From: Mycobacterium persicum
GTDB lineage: Bacteria > Actinomycetota > Actinomycetes > Mycobacteriales > Mycobacteriaceae
DNA: 64,000 nucleotides
Reading direction: 5' to 3'
Assembly: GCF_002086675.1 (NCBI RefSeq)
Contig: NZ_MVIF01000004.1
Coordinates: forward strand, 1-64,000
Under the pieces are notes generated by a model. The model was not told the DNA's origin, searched no databases, and saw nothing but the letters and a program-made list of their open reading frames with translations. Every line of letters begins with the position of its first letter. Position 1 is the stretch's first letter. Shown piece by piece: positions 38,311-47,962 of the stretch. The position numbers were made by a program, and so were the translations under genes.

Positions 38311-39684
38311 ATGGATTTTGGGTCGTTGCCTCCCGAGGTCAATTCCAGCCGCATGTATGCCGGCCCCGGATCGGGACCGATGGTGGCCGCGGCCACGTCC
38401 TGGGACACGCTCGCCGCCGAACTGCGCTCGATGAGCACTGTCTACCAAGCGGTGATCTCAGCGCTGACGAGCCAGGGGTGGCAGGGGTCGGCATCGGCCG
38501 CGGTGTTGGGCGCGGTCGAACCATATATCGCATGGCTGTCCGCCACTTCGGCGCAAGCCGAACAAACCGCCGCTCAGGCCAGGGCCGCGGCGGCGGCCTA
38601 CGAGACGGCGTTCATGCTGACGGTGCCGCCGCCGGTGATCGCCGCCAACCGGGCACAGCTGGCCACGCTGGTGGCGACCAACTTTTTCGGCCAGAACACT
38701 GCCGCGATCGCAGCCACCGAAGCCCAATACGGCGAGATGTGGGCCCAGGACGCGACCGCGATGTACGGCTACGCCGGCTCGTCGGCAACGGCGGCGAAGG
38801 TGACGCCGTTTACCGCGCCCCCGCCGACCACCAACCCAGCCGGCCTCGCGGGCCAGGCCGGCGGGGTTACCCATGCGGCGAGCATGGCTGCGGGCAGCCA
38901 CCCCCAGCTGCTCTCCAGCATGCCTGCGGCGTTACAGGGACTTGCTTCGCCGACGGCGCCTGCGCCGAGTTCACCGTCACCGTTGTCGATGCTGAAAATG
39001 CTGGAGACCGCGGTTTCCATCGCTGTCTCGGGAACCGCTGCAGCGCTGACGGCGACCGCGATCCCGGTCGTGCTAACAAATATCGGTTTCGTGTCAACCA
39101 ATATCGGACTCACGTCACAGAGCATCCAGCAAAAGGAGCAGCAACAGCGTCAACAGTCCCAACCGCCGCCCGGGTCAACGTCAGCTTCGGAAAGCAGGCT
39201 GGTGTCGGGAGGCTCGGCGGCCAGCGATAGCGCGGCGGGCATGGGGCGGGCGAAAGTCGTTGGCGCGCTATCGGTGCCGCCTAGTTGGACCACGGCAGCG
39301 CCGGTCAGACTGCTCGCGGCGGCGTTGCGGGACGCCGGACTCAGCGCCGCCCCGGCCGCATCGGTACCCGACCTGCCCGGTGGCCCGGCTCTTCCGATCG
39401 CGGGCATGGCCGGCGCCGGCCTCGGCGGTGCCGCCGGGGGCAGCCTGGCTGCAGCAGCGCGCGGCGACAAGTCGGGCGGCGACAAGTCGGGCGGCCGCAA
39501 CGATTACCGCTCCGCAATCGCTGCCACCTTGGGGCTGCCGGCGGAGCGGGCCGGCGATGCCGCCGCCCCGGATTTCACCGCCGGGTCCGCAGGGAACCAA
39601 GATCCCGAGAGCGTGATCCTGACCGGATTCGAACGCGAAATCGTTGCGCTGGTGCGCCGTTACACCGAAGGCCATCGACCATGA
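38311..39684 (+). CDS. PPE-family protein, PPE-SVP subgroup
   Basis: 457 residues. It starts [20 protein letters not shown] with the Pro-Pro-Glu motif at 7-9. The WxG turn (GWQGSA) is near residue 55, and [19 protein letters not shown] with [23 protein letters not shown] covers the helical hairpin that pairs with a PE protein. The SVP motif GALSVPPSW is at ~315-323. A Gly/Ala-rich C-terminal part follows. PPE proteins are secreted by ESX-5 with a PE partner. CGGAGG precedes the ATG. The only PE gene nearby is truncated, so the partner must lie elsewhere. Confidence 0.9.
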   Translation: MDFGSLPPEVNSSRMYAGPGSGPMVAAATSWDTLAAELRSMSTVYQAVISALTSQGWQGSASAAVLGAVEPYIAWLSATSAQAEQTAAQARAAAAAYETAFMLTVPPPVIAANRAQLATLVATNFFGQNTAAIAATEAQYGEMWAQDATAMYGYAGSSATAAKVTPFTAPPPTTNPAGLAGQAGGVTHAASMAAGSHPQLLSSMPAALQGLASPTAPAPSSPSPLSMLKMLETAVSIAVSGTAAALTATAIPVVLTNIGFVSTNIGLTSQSIQQKEQQQRQQSQPPPGSTSASESRLVSGGSAASDSAAGMGRAKVVGALSVPPSWTTAAPVRLLAAALRDAGLSAAPAASVPDLPGGPALPIAGMAGAGLGGAAGGSLAAAARGDKSGGDKSGGRNDYRSAIAATLGLPAERAGDAAAPDFTAGSAGNQDPESVILTGFEREIVALVRRYTEGHRP

Positions 39685-39756
39685 CGCGCCGGGCCATAGA
39701 TAACACCGCCGAAATCACCGTCGAGATCTGTTGATGCGATCCGAATGGAGTCTGAA

Positions 39757-39891
39757 ATGTCCCTTGTCAGCACGCAACCGGAGAGTCTGGCAACAGCGGC
39801 GGGCGATTTGCCGGCCATCGGGTCTGACATGGCCGCTCGGAACGCGGCGCCGGCAGGTGCGTTTCATCCTTTGGGTACGTCGCCTCGTTGA
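39757..39891 (+). pseudogene. Truncated PE-family gene
   Basis: MSLVSTQPESLATAAGDLP begins a typical PE N-terminus, followed by AIGSDMAARNAAPAG. After ~34 residues the PE sequence is lost and a stop comes at 39891 (44 codons). A full PE domain is ~95 residues, so the second helix and the YxxxD/E secretion signal are gone. The break leads straight into unrelated DUF421-like sequence. Confidence 0.75.
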
Positions 39892-40093
39892 CCCGCCGGT
39901 GCGGGTGCTGATCCGCTGTGGTCACGTTGATCAACGCAACTTAAGACGTTGCAGGCTCACCCGCGACGACCTGGACCCGATCCTGCGTGAACATGGTCAC
40001 GACACAACTGATGACATTCAGTTGGCCCTTTTCGAGACCAAGGGAGTGGTGTCGATCCTCACCGACGACCACTGTTCACATGGGCCCGCGTAG
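39881..40093 (+). pseudogene. C-terminal fragment resembling a DUF421 (YetF) protein
   Basis: The frame ending at 40093 reads [21 protein letters not shown], then [20 protein letters not shown] and [15 protein letters not shown]. This matches the cytoplasmic C-terminal domain of DUF421/YetF membrane proteins, where LT.DDL...LR..G...........E..G..SV is typical. The membrane part and start are missing. It is joined to the PE remnant, which indicates a deletion or recombination scar. Confidence 0.55.
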
Positions 40094-40156
40094 GCAGCGG
40101 TACTGTCTTGTCCCCACCAGCGATGGTCTGCCGCCAAATGAGAATGGTTCTGCCGT

Positions 40157-41384
40157 ATGGACTTTTGTGGCGTCGCTGTTCGCGCCAGACGGACCGATCA
40201 ACCGCAACCAAGTCGGTGCGCTCGCGCCGCGGCAGTCGCACCGAGCTCATGAGTCGCCGAGGTCGCCAGCGCGGCCGCAGCCTACCGCCGGCCGAGCGGA
40301 GCAAACCGCCGGCCAAGCCATGGCCGCCGCTACCGCCTACGAGGAGGCGTTCGCGACGACGGTCCCGCCCGCCGTGATCGCCGCAAACCGCGCCCACCTG
40401 GCCGTGCTGATGGCGACAAACCTTCTCGGCCAAAACACTCCGGCGATCGCCGCTACGGAAGCCGATTACGCCGAAATGTGGGCCCAGGATGCCGCCGCCA
40501 TGTACGGCTATGCCAGCAGCTCGGCCGCCGCCACGGCGTTGACGCCCTTCACCCCGCCAGCCCCGGCCACCGACCCCGGAGGAGTGGCCGGTCAAGCTGC
40601 CGCGGTAGCCGATGCCACGGCTACCGGCGCCACCACCCAAACGACCGCCGTGCCTATCTCAGCCGTGCCGCAAGCGCTGCTGAGCCTCGCATCGCCTGCG
40701 GCGTCGACGGCCGGGTTGCAGCAGACACTGCTCAGTGCGACGTCGATTCCGGCAGTGGGTGCGATGTCTTCCTTGGCGGCACCGGCCGCAACCGCCGACC
40801 CGGCTTTGACCGTAGCGCTGATCGGTTTGGGGGTAGATCTTTTCGCTGCGTTCATCATCAATTCGGCCGGCTCGTTCGGTATCGATTCGGCCGGCTCGTT
40901 CGGTATTGATTCCGCTGGCATAGGAATCGCCTTGCAGGCAGCAGAGATCGAGACAAAGGGCGCATTTCCGGGCTTGGGCATGCCGACCGCGGCGAGTGTG
41001 GGTCAGGCCGTCCCGGTCGGCGCGTTGTCCGTGCCGCCTGGATGGGCCACGGCAGCCCCGGCATACCGGCCCGTTGCCCTGGCGCTACCGGCCAGCACCG
41101 CCGGGCTTGCCAGCAACGTGGCGGCAGGCAGCTCGGCAGGCCCGCTCAGTGACATGGCGCTGGCCGGTATGGCCGGCCGGGCTCTCGGCAGCACTGCCGG
41201 TTTGCGCCGCCGTGATCGGGGGGTGTTGAGTGCTGATGAGCCCGCGGAACCCAGCTACCGGGCAACCAAAAGCCCGATAACCGGCATCGCTGCCGAACTG
41301 CGCGAGCTGGCCGGCCTGCGGGATTCCGGAATCCTCACCGATGAGGAATTCGCCCGGCAGAAGCAACGCCTCCTCGATCGGTAA
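40157..41384 (+). pseudogene. PPE-family gene with degraded 5' end and SHOCT tail
   Basis: From about 40290 an intact PPE body reads [40 protein letters not shown] and [13 protein letters not shown], then the SVP motif GALSVPPGW near the end. The first ~80 residues, including Pro-Pro-Glu and the WxG turn, are scrambled; ATGGACTTT at 40157 resembles a PPE start but its frame stops at about 40250. The C-terminus [21 protein letters not shown]...KQRLLDR is a SHOCT-type tail. Translation from a later ATG (40320) would give a protein without the PE-binding face. It is probably nonfunctional as a PPE. Confidence 0.7.
40862..40909 (+). repeat. 24-bp tandem repeat in the PPE remnant
   Basis: Two almost identical 24-bp units (one difference) encode (I)DSAGSFGI repeats; a third, degenerate unit follows. 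They lie in the low-complexity C-terminal part of the PPE reading frame. Confidence 0.8.
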
Positions 41385-41465
41385 GCCGTGTTCGCGGGCG
41401 AGGACATGTCATGAGGCCGACGACCAACTCCCCAGCGAGGTGACGACCGGACTGCTGGACTTCCA

Positions 41466-42230
41466 CTAGCCAAAGCTGATGCATTTTGCATAGAAGCGCC
41501 AAAACAGCACCCAGGCGATGACCACGTTATAGCCAGCACCCGCAACGAGATACGGCCACCAGATGCCGTGGTCACATGCCACCCAAAACGCCTTGGCGGC
41601 CCAGTACGGCGGCAAGACTCCGAACGCGATATTCCAATACGAGTGGACAAACCAAGCCAGACAGGGCAAACCCGCGATCAGCATACCCAGTCCACGAACC
41701 GCGGCCAGACCCTGAATCTTGTTGTGCGCCAAGCTCAGAATCAGCAGCAAGGTCACGACCGCCGAGAGCCCGGCCAGCAGTCCGATCGGGATCAGCGACG
41801 GCACCAAGCCGGGCTCGAGTATTCCACTGAACGACAGCGTGACGATGACATAGCCGGTGGTTAGCACCATGACGGTCGCTGCGCGATAGGCGAGGAAGGC
41901 CCACAGTGGGACCGGGGTCACCCGCAGCGCGGTCAGGGTGCCGGCGTCGAGCTCGTCCAGGACCAGGAACGCCGCCAGGCCGCCCACGATGATGATGCTC
42001 GTCAGCAGCAGGAAGCCGGTCAAGATCAGCGGGTAGTAGGGGACCAAGTCGAAGCCGTTGCGGTTGGCCAACATAGCGGTAACTCGCGGAGTCAGCAGCG
42101 CGACAGCGCTGGTCCAGATGACCGGAGCGACGACGATCATCACCAGCAACGGATCGCGGTAAGTACCACGAAGGTCGTTGCGCCCGAACGCTACCAGCGC
42201 CCGCGCTGCCTGGGACCGCGCCGTTACCAT
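41466..42230 (-). CDS. ABC-2 type exporter permease (Rv2686c-like)
   Basis: A 254-residue permease with six hydrophobic helices (YYPLILTGFLLLTSIIIVGG, VPLWAFLAYRAATVMVLTTG, LIPIGLLAGLSAVVTLLLIL and others) and the charged segment VLDELDAGTLTALRVTP. The latter matches the LLxExExGTLxxLxxTP coupling motif of ABC-2 transporters. The ATG at 42230 overlaps the upstream permease by 7 bp. Rv2686c-Rv2688c of M. tuberculosis were reported to mediate fluoroquinolone efflux when overexpressed; this is the likely orthologous system. Confidence 0.88.
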   Translation of the reverse strand: MVTARSQAARALVAFGRNDLRGTYRDPLLVMIVVAPVIWTSAVALLTPRVTAMLANRNGFDLVPYYPLILTGFLLLTSIIIVGGLAAFLVLDELDAGTLTALRVTPVPLWAFLAYRAATVMVLTTGYVIVTLSFSGILEPGLVPSLIPIGLLAGLSAVVTLLLILSLAHNKIQGLAAVRGLGMLIAGLPCLAWFVHSYWNIAFGVLPPYWAAKAFWVACDHGIWWPYLVAGAGYNVVIAWVLFWRFYAKCISFG

Positions 42231-42934
42231 CCGCCGGCCGTTGCGACGACGTAGCGGCCGAACATCGCATCGGCCGCCCAATACAACGCAGCCACGCAGG
42301 CCGCCGGGTACACCACCGCGTACCCGATCTGCCAGGGCGCCAGCCGAAGCTGATCGAAGGCCGCACCCAGCAACAGCAGCGGTCCCTGGGTAGGCAGCAG
42401 ATACAACACCGGGTTTGGCCAGACACCCGAGTAGTACAGAACGGGCAGGTTCATCACCGCCAGCGGGATGGTCGCCACCAGAAACCAGTCGCTGATCGAG
42501 GCAAACGGCAACGAGCTGACGAAACCTACCAGCAGCATCAGCAACGTCCCCAGCCCCACCCCGACGATCATCGGCGCCGGATGATACGAGAACCCGTGCA
42601 CGATAGTGGCTACCACTACCGCCACCCCAAGCGAGATCATCAGCAGGACAATAAGTTTGGCAGCCAGATATTCGCTGAACCGCAGCGGGCTGGCGACAAC
42701 CGCGCTCAGCGTGCGTTCCTGTTTCTCGAAGAAGACGGTGCCGGCGATGAAAAAGAACCCGATGATGGTGATGTCGCCGGCGAGCACATAGGGCTCGGCG
42801 ACCGCACGCAGATGCTCTGACATCGGCAGCAGCACCGCTAGCCAGATCAACCCCGAAAATATCGCCGCGTGCAGAAACCGTTGCCGGGTCTGCAGCGTCA
42901 CCTCCAGCCGCAACGCCTGTGCCAGCCGCGTCAC
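42224..42934 (-). CDS. ABC-2 type exporter permease (Rv2687c-like)
   Basis: 236 residues with six helices, including FLHAAIFSGLIWLAVLLPM at the N-terminus and VGLGTLLMLLVGFVSSL mid-protein. The coupling motif here reads EKQERTLSAVVASPL. It is the second, diverged permease half of the same exporter. It overlaps both neighbours by a few bp, so the three genes form one tightly coupled unit. Confidence 0.88.
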   Translation of the reverse strand: MTRLAQALRLEVTLQTRQRFLHAAIFSGLIWLAVLLPMSEHLRAVAEPYVLAGDITIIGFFFIAGTVFFEKQERTLSAVVASPLRFSEYLAAKLIVLLMISLGVAVVVATIVHGFSYHPAPMIVGVGLGTLLMLLVGFVSSLPFASISDWFLVATIPLAVMNLPVLYYSGVWPNPVLYLLPTQGPLLLLGAAFDQLRLAPWQIGYAVVYPAACVAALYWAADAMFGRYVVATAGGW

Positions 42935-43830
42935 AACAACCGCCGGCCGGTGACTTCGACGAAGACGTCGTCGAGGCTGGCTTCCCTGCTGTGGATGGTC
43001 TCCACGTGGTGGTCACGCAGCACCGCGTAAAACGCTGGGTCGTCGGCCAGGGTGTCGAGCGGAAACTCGGCAGCGCGCAGGCCGCCGCCGTCGCGTCGAT
43101 ACTCGACCTTGACCAGGCGCCGGCTCCGGGCGATCTTCAGCTCGGCGGGGCGGTCCAACACGACGATCCTCCCGTCGACCACGAAGGCCACCCGATCACA
43201 CAACTCGTCAGCCGTCGCCATGTCGTGCGTGGTGAGAAACACCGTGCGGCCACGTGCTTTCAGATCCATGATCAGGTGCTTGACGGTGCGGGCGTTTACC
43301 GGGTCCAGGCCGGCGGTCGGTTCGTCGAGAAAGAGCAATTCGGGGTCGTTGATCAACGCCCTGGCGAACGTCAGGCGCATCTGCATGCCCTTGGAGTACT
43401 TGCCGGCCCGGATATGGGCGTGGTCGGCCAGACCGACGGCATCCAGCAGCTGCATGGGGTCCAGGGTGGGCTGTGCATACAACGAAGCGAAAAACCGCAA
43501 ATTCTCCAGTCCGGTGAGCTTCTGATAATGGTTGGGCAGCTCGAACGACACGCCGATGCGTTCGTAATAGTCAGATCCCCAGGCTGCCGGGTCCTTTCCC
43601 CAGACCGCGACCTCACCGCCGTGCCCGCGCAGCAGGCCGATGAGAAGCCGCTGCGTCGTCGACTTACCCGCGCCGCTGGGGCCTAGGAATCCAAAGATTT
43701 CCCCGCGGCCCACGGTGAAATTCATCCCGCGGACCGCCGCGGCGGACGCTCGGGGATAGGTATAGGTGAGCCGACGGACCCGGATCACCTCGCCCACAAC
43801 ATCCGACACTGCCGGCTCGGGGTCCCGCAT
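42931..43830 (-). CDS. ABC exporter ATP-binding protein (Rv2688c-like)
   Basis: 299 residues. Walker A is GFLGPSGAGKSTT (~49-61), the signature KYSKGMQMRLTFARAL (~143-158) differs from LSGGQ, Walker B is LLFLDEPTAGLDP, and the switch His is in FLTTHDM. This is typical of ABC-2/drug-resistance exporters. The ATG at 43830 (MRDPEP) was preferred over 43872. It is the first gene of the operon and overlaps the permease start by 4 bp. Confidence 0.92.
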   Translation of the reverse strand: MRDPEPAVSDVVGEVIRVRRLTYTYPRASAAAVRGMNFTVGRGEIFGFLGPSGAGKSTTQRLLIGLLRGHGGEVAVWGKDPAAWGSDYYERIGVSFELPNHYQKLTGLENLRFFASLYAQPTLDPMQLLDAVGLADHAHIRAGKYSKGMQMRLTFARALINDPELLFLDEPTAGLDPVNARTVKHLIMDLKARGRTVFLTTHDMATADELCDRVAFVVDGRIVVLDRPAELKIARSRRLVKVEYRRDGGGLRAAEFPLDTLADDPAFYAVLRDHHVETIHSREASLDDVFVEVTGRRLL

Positions 43831-43935
43831 GCGCGTCCTTCCGTCGTCCCGCGTCAATACGAATACGAACATCCGACCAGACTTCCCGGAGCGCCGTCGC
43901 CAGCATAATCAAGATTGCGGCCGCTCGGCATGGGC

Positions 43936-45126
43936 CTAGCAGGTCAACAGCGCAACGCATTCCACGTGATGAGTCAGCGGGAACGCGTCGAACACCCTGA
44001 TCTTCTCGACCAGGTAGTCATGACTGCGGTAAAGGCCGATGTCGCGCGCGAAAGATGCTGCCTCACAACCGATATGCACCACGCGCGGAACCCGCGCGGC
44101 GGCCAGCAGGTTGATCACGTCGCGTCCGGCCCCGGTGCGCGGCGGATCGAGTACCGCGATGTCGGCGCCGGGCGGTTGCCCCTCGAGCACCCGCCGCACC
44201 GAATCGCTGACGACGGCTACCTGCGGCAGATCGGCCAACGCGGCATGGGCCGTCCTCGACGCCGCACGCGCGCTGTCGACGGTCCATACCCTTCCCGACT
44301 CCCCCACCGCCTCACCCAGCACCGCGGCGAAAACACCGGCACCGCCGTACAGATCCCACGCCGTCATGCCGGGAGCAGCCTGCGCCCAATCGGCGACCAG
44401 GCCGCTGTACACCTCCGCCGCATCGCGATGCGCCTGCCAAAAGGCCGTCACCGGCACCCGCCAAATTCGCCCGCCAACCCGCTGCACCGCGCGAGACTCA
44501 CCCTCGACCGCGCTGGTGGCGACCCGCCGGCCATGGCGCACCGTGAGCATCACGTGACGCTGGCCGTCGTCGTCGAGCACCACGTTCACCTGGCCGCCCG
44601 GTGGCCAGGCACGACCCGAATTCAAGCCGTCCAGCATCCTCGCGGGTAGCTGCCCGCAATGCAGATCGGTCACCAAGGAGCTGCTGTGGTAGCGGTGAAA
44701 TCCGACGCGACAGTAGGGTCCCACCTCCAGTCGCACCCGGGTGCGCCAACCGGTGGGACCGGCATCCGAGAGCGGTTCGACCGCGCCGAACCAGTTGTAT
44801 CCGCCGAGCCGTTTCAGTTGATCGGCCACCACCTGCGCCTTGAGCGCCCGCGCCGCTTCCGGGGCGGCAAAAGCCAGATCACAACAACCGGCGCCAGTCA
44901 CCCCGGCAATCGGGCACAACGACTCGATCCGGTCCGGGGACGGATCGAGAACCTCGATAACCTCTGCGTGCCAATAGGATTGACGCTCGGCGGTCACCCT
45001 TACCCGCACCCGCTCGCCGGGTAAGGCATAGCGGACGAAGACCACCCGGCCTTCGTGGCGCGCCACACAGCTACCGCCGTTTGCCGGCGCACCGGTGACC
45101 AACGTCAGTTCGGGTGCCAAGTTCAA
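43936..45126 (-). CDS. TrmA/RumA-family RNA (uracil-5-)methyltransferase (Rv2689c-like)
   Basis: 396 residues. An N-terminal TRAM-like OB segment (GGSCVARHEGRVVFVRYALPGE) is followed by an RNA-methyltransferase domain. The SAM motif is WDLYGGAGVFAAVLGEAVG and the catalytic region DIAVLDPPRTGAGRDV. VVHIGCEAASFARDI holds the nucleophilic Cys (consensus SCNPxTLARD), and a C-terminal Glu lies in HHVECVALL. The TTG at 45126 overlaps the upstream stop as TTGA, which favours that start; an open frame runs on to 45297. The target is probably U in tRNA or rRNA. Confidence 0.85.
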   Translation of the reverse strand: MNLAPELTLVTGAPANGGSCVARHEGRVVFVRYALPGERVRVRVTAERQSYWHAEVIEVLDPSPDRIESLCPIAGVTGAGCCDLAFAAPEAARALKAQVVADQLKRLGGYNWFGAVEPLSDAGPTGWRTRVRLEVGPYCRVGFHRYHSSSLVTDLHCGQLPARMLDGLNSGRAWPPGGQVNVVLDDDGQRHVMLTVRHGRRVATSAVEGESRAVQRVGGRIWRVPVTAFWQAHRDAAEVYSGLVADWAQAAPGMTAWDLYGGAGVFAAVLGEAVGESGRVWTVDSARAASRTAHAALADLPQVAVVSDSVRRVLEGQPPGADIAVLDPPRTGAGRDVINLLAAARVPRVVHIGCEAASFARDIGLYRSHDYLVEKIRVFDAFPLTHHVECVALLTC

Positions 45127-47129
45127 TCGAAGATGCCTCGCCGCGCATCGCCGGGAGCCACATGTGGCTGCAGCGTCTTCACCCGCTCCGACGAAGTCAG
45201 TTGCCAGGGAACCGATGTCACCATCACCCCCGGCATGAACAGCAACCTGCCCTTGAGCCGCAGCGCGCTCTGGTTGTGCAACAGCTGCTCCCACCACCGG
45301 CCCACCACGTACTCCGGAATGAACACCGTCACCACGGTCCGAGGGGATTCCTTGCTGACCCGTTTGACGTAATCCAGAACCGGACGGGTCACCTCACGGT
45401 AGGGCGAAGCGATGACCTTCAGCGGCACGCTGATATCGCTTTCCTCCCACTTGTGCACCAGGTCACGGGTTTCGGCGTCATCGACGCTGACCGTGACGGC
45501 CTCGAGCACGTCGGGACGGGTCGCCCGCGCGTAGGCCAGCGCACGCAGTGTCGGTAGATGCAACTTCGACACCAGTACCACGGCATGATTGCGGCTGGGC
45601 AATACGATTTCGTTGTCCTGGGCTGCGGCCTGTTCCGCCAATTCCCGGTTGACCGCGTCATAGTGGCGGCGGATCAGCTTCATGAGCATGAACAGGGCGC
45701 CCATGGCGACGATCGCAATCCAGGCGCCCACAAGGAATTTCGTGACCAGGACGATCAGCAGGACGGTGCCGGTAGACACCAATCCAACCGAGTTGACCAC
45801 CCGCGAGCGGATCATCTTGCGCCGGCCCGCGGGATCGGTCTCGGTGCGAAGTAACCGAGTCCAATGCCGGACCATCCCGATCTGGCTCAGGGTGAACGAA
45901 ATGAACACACCGACGATGTAGAGCTGGATCAGCGCGGTGAGTTCGGCGCGGAAGGCCATCACCGCGGCGATGGCGGCTGCCGCGAGGAACAAGATCCCGT
46001 TGGAGAACGCCAGCCGGTCTCCGCGGGTGTGCAGCTGGCGCGGCAGGTAGCTGTGCTGCGCCAGCACCGAGCCGAGCACCGGGAAGCCGTTGAACGCGGT
46101 GTTGGCGGCCAACACCAAGATGAGCGCGGTGACCGCGGCGATCAACAAGAACCCCACGTGGAAGCCGCCGAACACGGTCTGCGCCAATTGAGCAACCAAC
46201 GTTTTTTGTTGATAGCCCGGCGGGGCGCCGGTCAGCTGCGTCTCCGGATCGTCGACGACCTGGACCCCGGTTTCGACGGCGAGCAGGACCATGGCCATCA
46301 ACAAGGTCACCGCGATGGTGCCCAGCATGAGCAGTGTCGTGGCGGCGTTGCGGGACTTGGGCTTCTGGAAAGCCGGGACCCCGTTGCTGATTGCCTCCAC
46401 ACCCGTCAGTGCCGCGCAGCCCGAGGAGAATGAGCGGGCCACCAGAAATGCCAGTGCGGCACCGACGACTTTGCCGTGTTCAGCGTGCATTACGAATCCG
46501 GCGGACTCGGCGCGCAGCGGGTTGCCCAACACGTAGATCCGGAACAGCCCCCAACAGAGCATTGCGCCGACTCCGATGATGAACGCATAGGTCGGAACGG
46601 CGAATGCCAGCCCGGATTCGCGGACTCCCCGCAGGTTCATCGCCGTCACCAACACAATGGCGCTCACCGCGAAGAACACCTTGTGCTCATACACGAAGGG
46701 GATCGCCGAACCGATGTTCGACATCGCCGATGCGATCGAAACGGCAACCGTGAGAACATAATCGACCATCAGGGCGCTAGCGACCACGAGACCGGCGGTG
46801 GGGCCCAGGTTGGTGCTGACGACCTCGTAGTCGCCGCCCCCGGATGGATACGCGTGCACGTTCTGCCGGTAGCTCGATACCACCACCAGCAGCACAGCGG
46901 CCACCGCCAGTGCGATCCACGGCGCCATGGAGTATGCGGCGAGACCGGCCACCGACAGCATCAGAAAGATCTCTTCGGGGGCGTAGGCCACCGAAGACAT
47001 CGCATCCGAGGCGAACACCGGCAACGCGATCCGCTTCGGAAGTAGCGTGTGGCTGAGCCGGTCGCTGCGAAACGGCCTGCCGATCAGCAGCCGCCGCGCG
47101 GCGGTGGAAAGTTTGGACACGAGAGCCAA
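45123..47129 (-). CDS. APC-superfamily amino acid/cation transporter (Rv2690c-like)
   Basis: 668 residues with ~12 membrane helices and a long soluble C-terminal domain. The N-terminal segment LPVFASDAMSSVAYAPEEIFLML matches the substrate-binding unwound helix of the APC/KUP-like family. GGGDYEVVSTNLGPTAGLV and SSGCAALTGVEAISNGVPAF follow. The cytosolic ~160-residue tail (from about NHAVVLVSKLHLPTLRALA) resembles a USP-like fold. It is divergent from ceoB, a K+-uptake regulator, which fits a cation-linked role. The substrate is unknown. Confidence 0.82.
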   Translation of the reverse strand: MALVSKLSTAARRLLIGRPFRSDRLSHTLLPKRIALPVFASDAMSSVAYAPEEIFLMLSVAGLAAYSMAPWIALAVAAVLLVVVSSYRQNVHAYPSGGGDYEVVSTNLGPTAGLVVASALMVDYVLTVAVSIASAMSNIGSAIPFVYEHKVFFAVSAIVLVTAMNLRGVRESGLAFAVPTYAFIIGVGAMLCWGLFRIYVLGNPLRAESAGFVMHAEHGKVVGAALAFLVARSFSSGCAALTGVEAISNGVPAFQKPKSRNAATTLLMLGTIAVTLLMAMVLLAVETGVQVVDDPETQLTGAPPGYQQKTLVAQLAQTVFGGFHVGFLLIAAVTALILVLAANTAFNGFPVLGSVLAQHSYLPRQLHTRGDRLAFSNGILFLAAAAIAAVMAFRAELTALIQLYIVGVFISFTLSQIGMVRHWTRLLRTETDPAGRRKMIRSRVVNSVGLVSTGTVLLIVLVTKFLVGAWIAIVAMGALFMLMKLIRRHYDAVNRELAEQAAAQDNEIVLPSRNHAVVLVSKLHLPTLRALAYARATRPDVLEAVTVSVDDAETRDLVHKWEESDISVPLKVIASPYREVTRPVLDYVKRVSKESPRTVVTVFIPEYVVGRWWEQLLHNQSALRLKGRLLFMPGVMVTSVPWQLTSSERVKTLQPHVAPGDARRGIFD

Positions 47130-47214
47130 GGGTAAGCCCCGACGGCTTTGACGGTAGCGTTCCCTGGGCGAGAATTTTGCACACCCGAATCAGCTACAGC
47201 CGAGAGGACGTCAC

Positions 47215-47898
47215 GTGCGAGTGGTAGTGATGGGGTGCGGCCGGGTCGGCTCGTCGGTGGCCGACGCGCTGTCCCGCATCGGCCACGACGTCGCGGTCAT
47301 CGACCGTGACAGCACCGCTTTCAACCGGCTCAGCCCCGAGTTTGCCGGTGAGCGGGTGCTCGGCCAGGGATTCGACCGAGATGTGCTGCTGCGGGCGGGC
47401 ATCGAAGGTGCCGACGCATTCGCTGCGGTGTCCTCCGGTGACAACTCCAACATCATCTCGGCACGGTTGGCCCGGGAAACCTTCGGTGTGCCGCGAGTGG
47501 TCGCCCGTATCTATGACGCCAAGCGCGCCGAGGTCTACGAACGCCTGGGTATTCCCACGATCGCCACGGTGCCCTGGACCACCGACCGGCTGCTCAACGC
47601 GCTGCTCCGGGAAACTGAGACCGCCAAATGGCGCGATCCCACCGGTACCGTCGCGGTCGCCGAGGTCATCTTGCACGAGGACTGGATCGGCCACCGGGTC
47701 ACCGACTTGGAGCAGGCCACCGGCGCCCGGGCGGCGTTCCTGATCCGATTCGGAACCGGGGTGCTGCCCGAGCCGAAGACGATCCTGCAGGCCGGCGACC
47801 AGGTCTACGTCGCCGCCATCTCCGGCCGGGCGGCCGAGGCGGTGGCCATTGCGGCCCTGCCGCCCAGTGAGGACTTCGAGTCAGGGCCGCGCAAATGA
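47215..47898 (+). CDS. ceoB: TrkA-type K+ uptake regulatory protein CeoB
   Basis: 227 residues with RCK_N and RCK_C domains. The NAD-binding fold is VVVMGCGRVGSSVADALSRIGHDVAVID (GxGxxG). The C-terminal domain includes ILQAGDQVYVAAISGR. Such proteins gate Trk/Ktr potassium channels in response to NAD(H) or nucleotides. It is paired with ceoC 65 bp downstream, which is separated by a hairpin. No channel subunit is adjacent except the divergent APC transporter. Confidence 0.92.
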   Translation: MRVVVMGCGRVGSSVADALSRIGHDVAVIDRDSTAFNRLSPEFAGERVLGQGFDRDVLLRAGIEGADAFAAVSSGDNSNIISARLARETFGVPRVVARIYDAKRAEVYERLGIPTIATVPWTTDRLLNALLRETETAKWRDPTGTVAVAEVILHEDWIGHRVTDLEQATGARAAFLIRFGTGVLPEPKTILQAGDQVYVAAISGRAAEAVAIAALPPSEDFESGPRK

Positions 47899-47917
47899 CG
47901 CGCGCCGACGACGAAGA

Positions 47918-47946
47918 CCCCGGCTCGGCCCGGCTTCGAGCCGGGG
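47918..47946. repeat. Hairpin between ceoB and ceoC
   Basis: Perfect 10-bp arms CCCCGGCTCG and CGAGCCGGGG enclose a 9-nt loop, and the stem ends 3 bp before the ceoC ribosome site (AAGGAG, 47949-47954). It may attenuate or separate translation of ceoC. The core GCCGGGCCGAGCC on the minus strand also occurs at 54547. Confidence 0.6.
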
Positions 47947-47962
47947 TTAAGGAGTGGCGCAA

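Noticed and set aside
41466..43016. 516-aa minus-strand fusion of the two exporter permeases
   Set aside because: The part upstream of 42230 is the other permease read out of frame. Separate starts with short overlaps match the three-gene operon.
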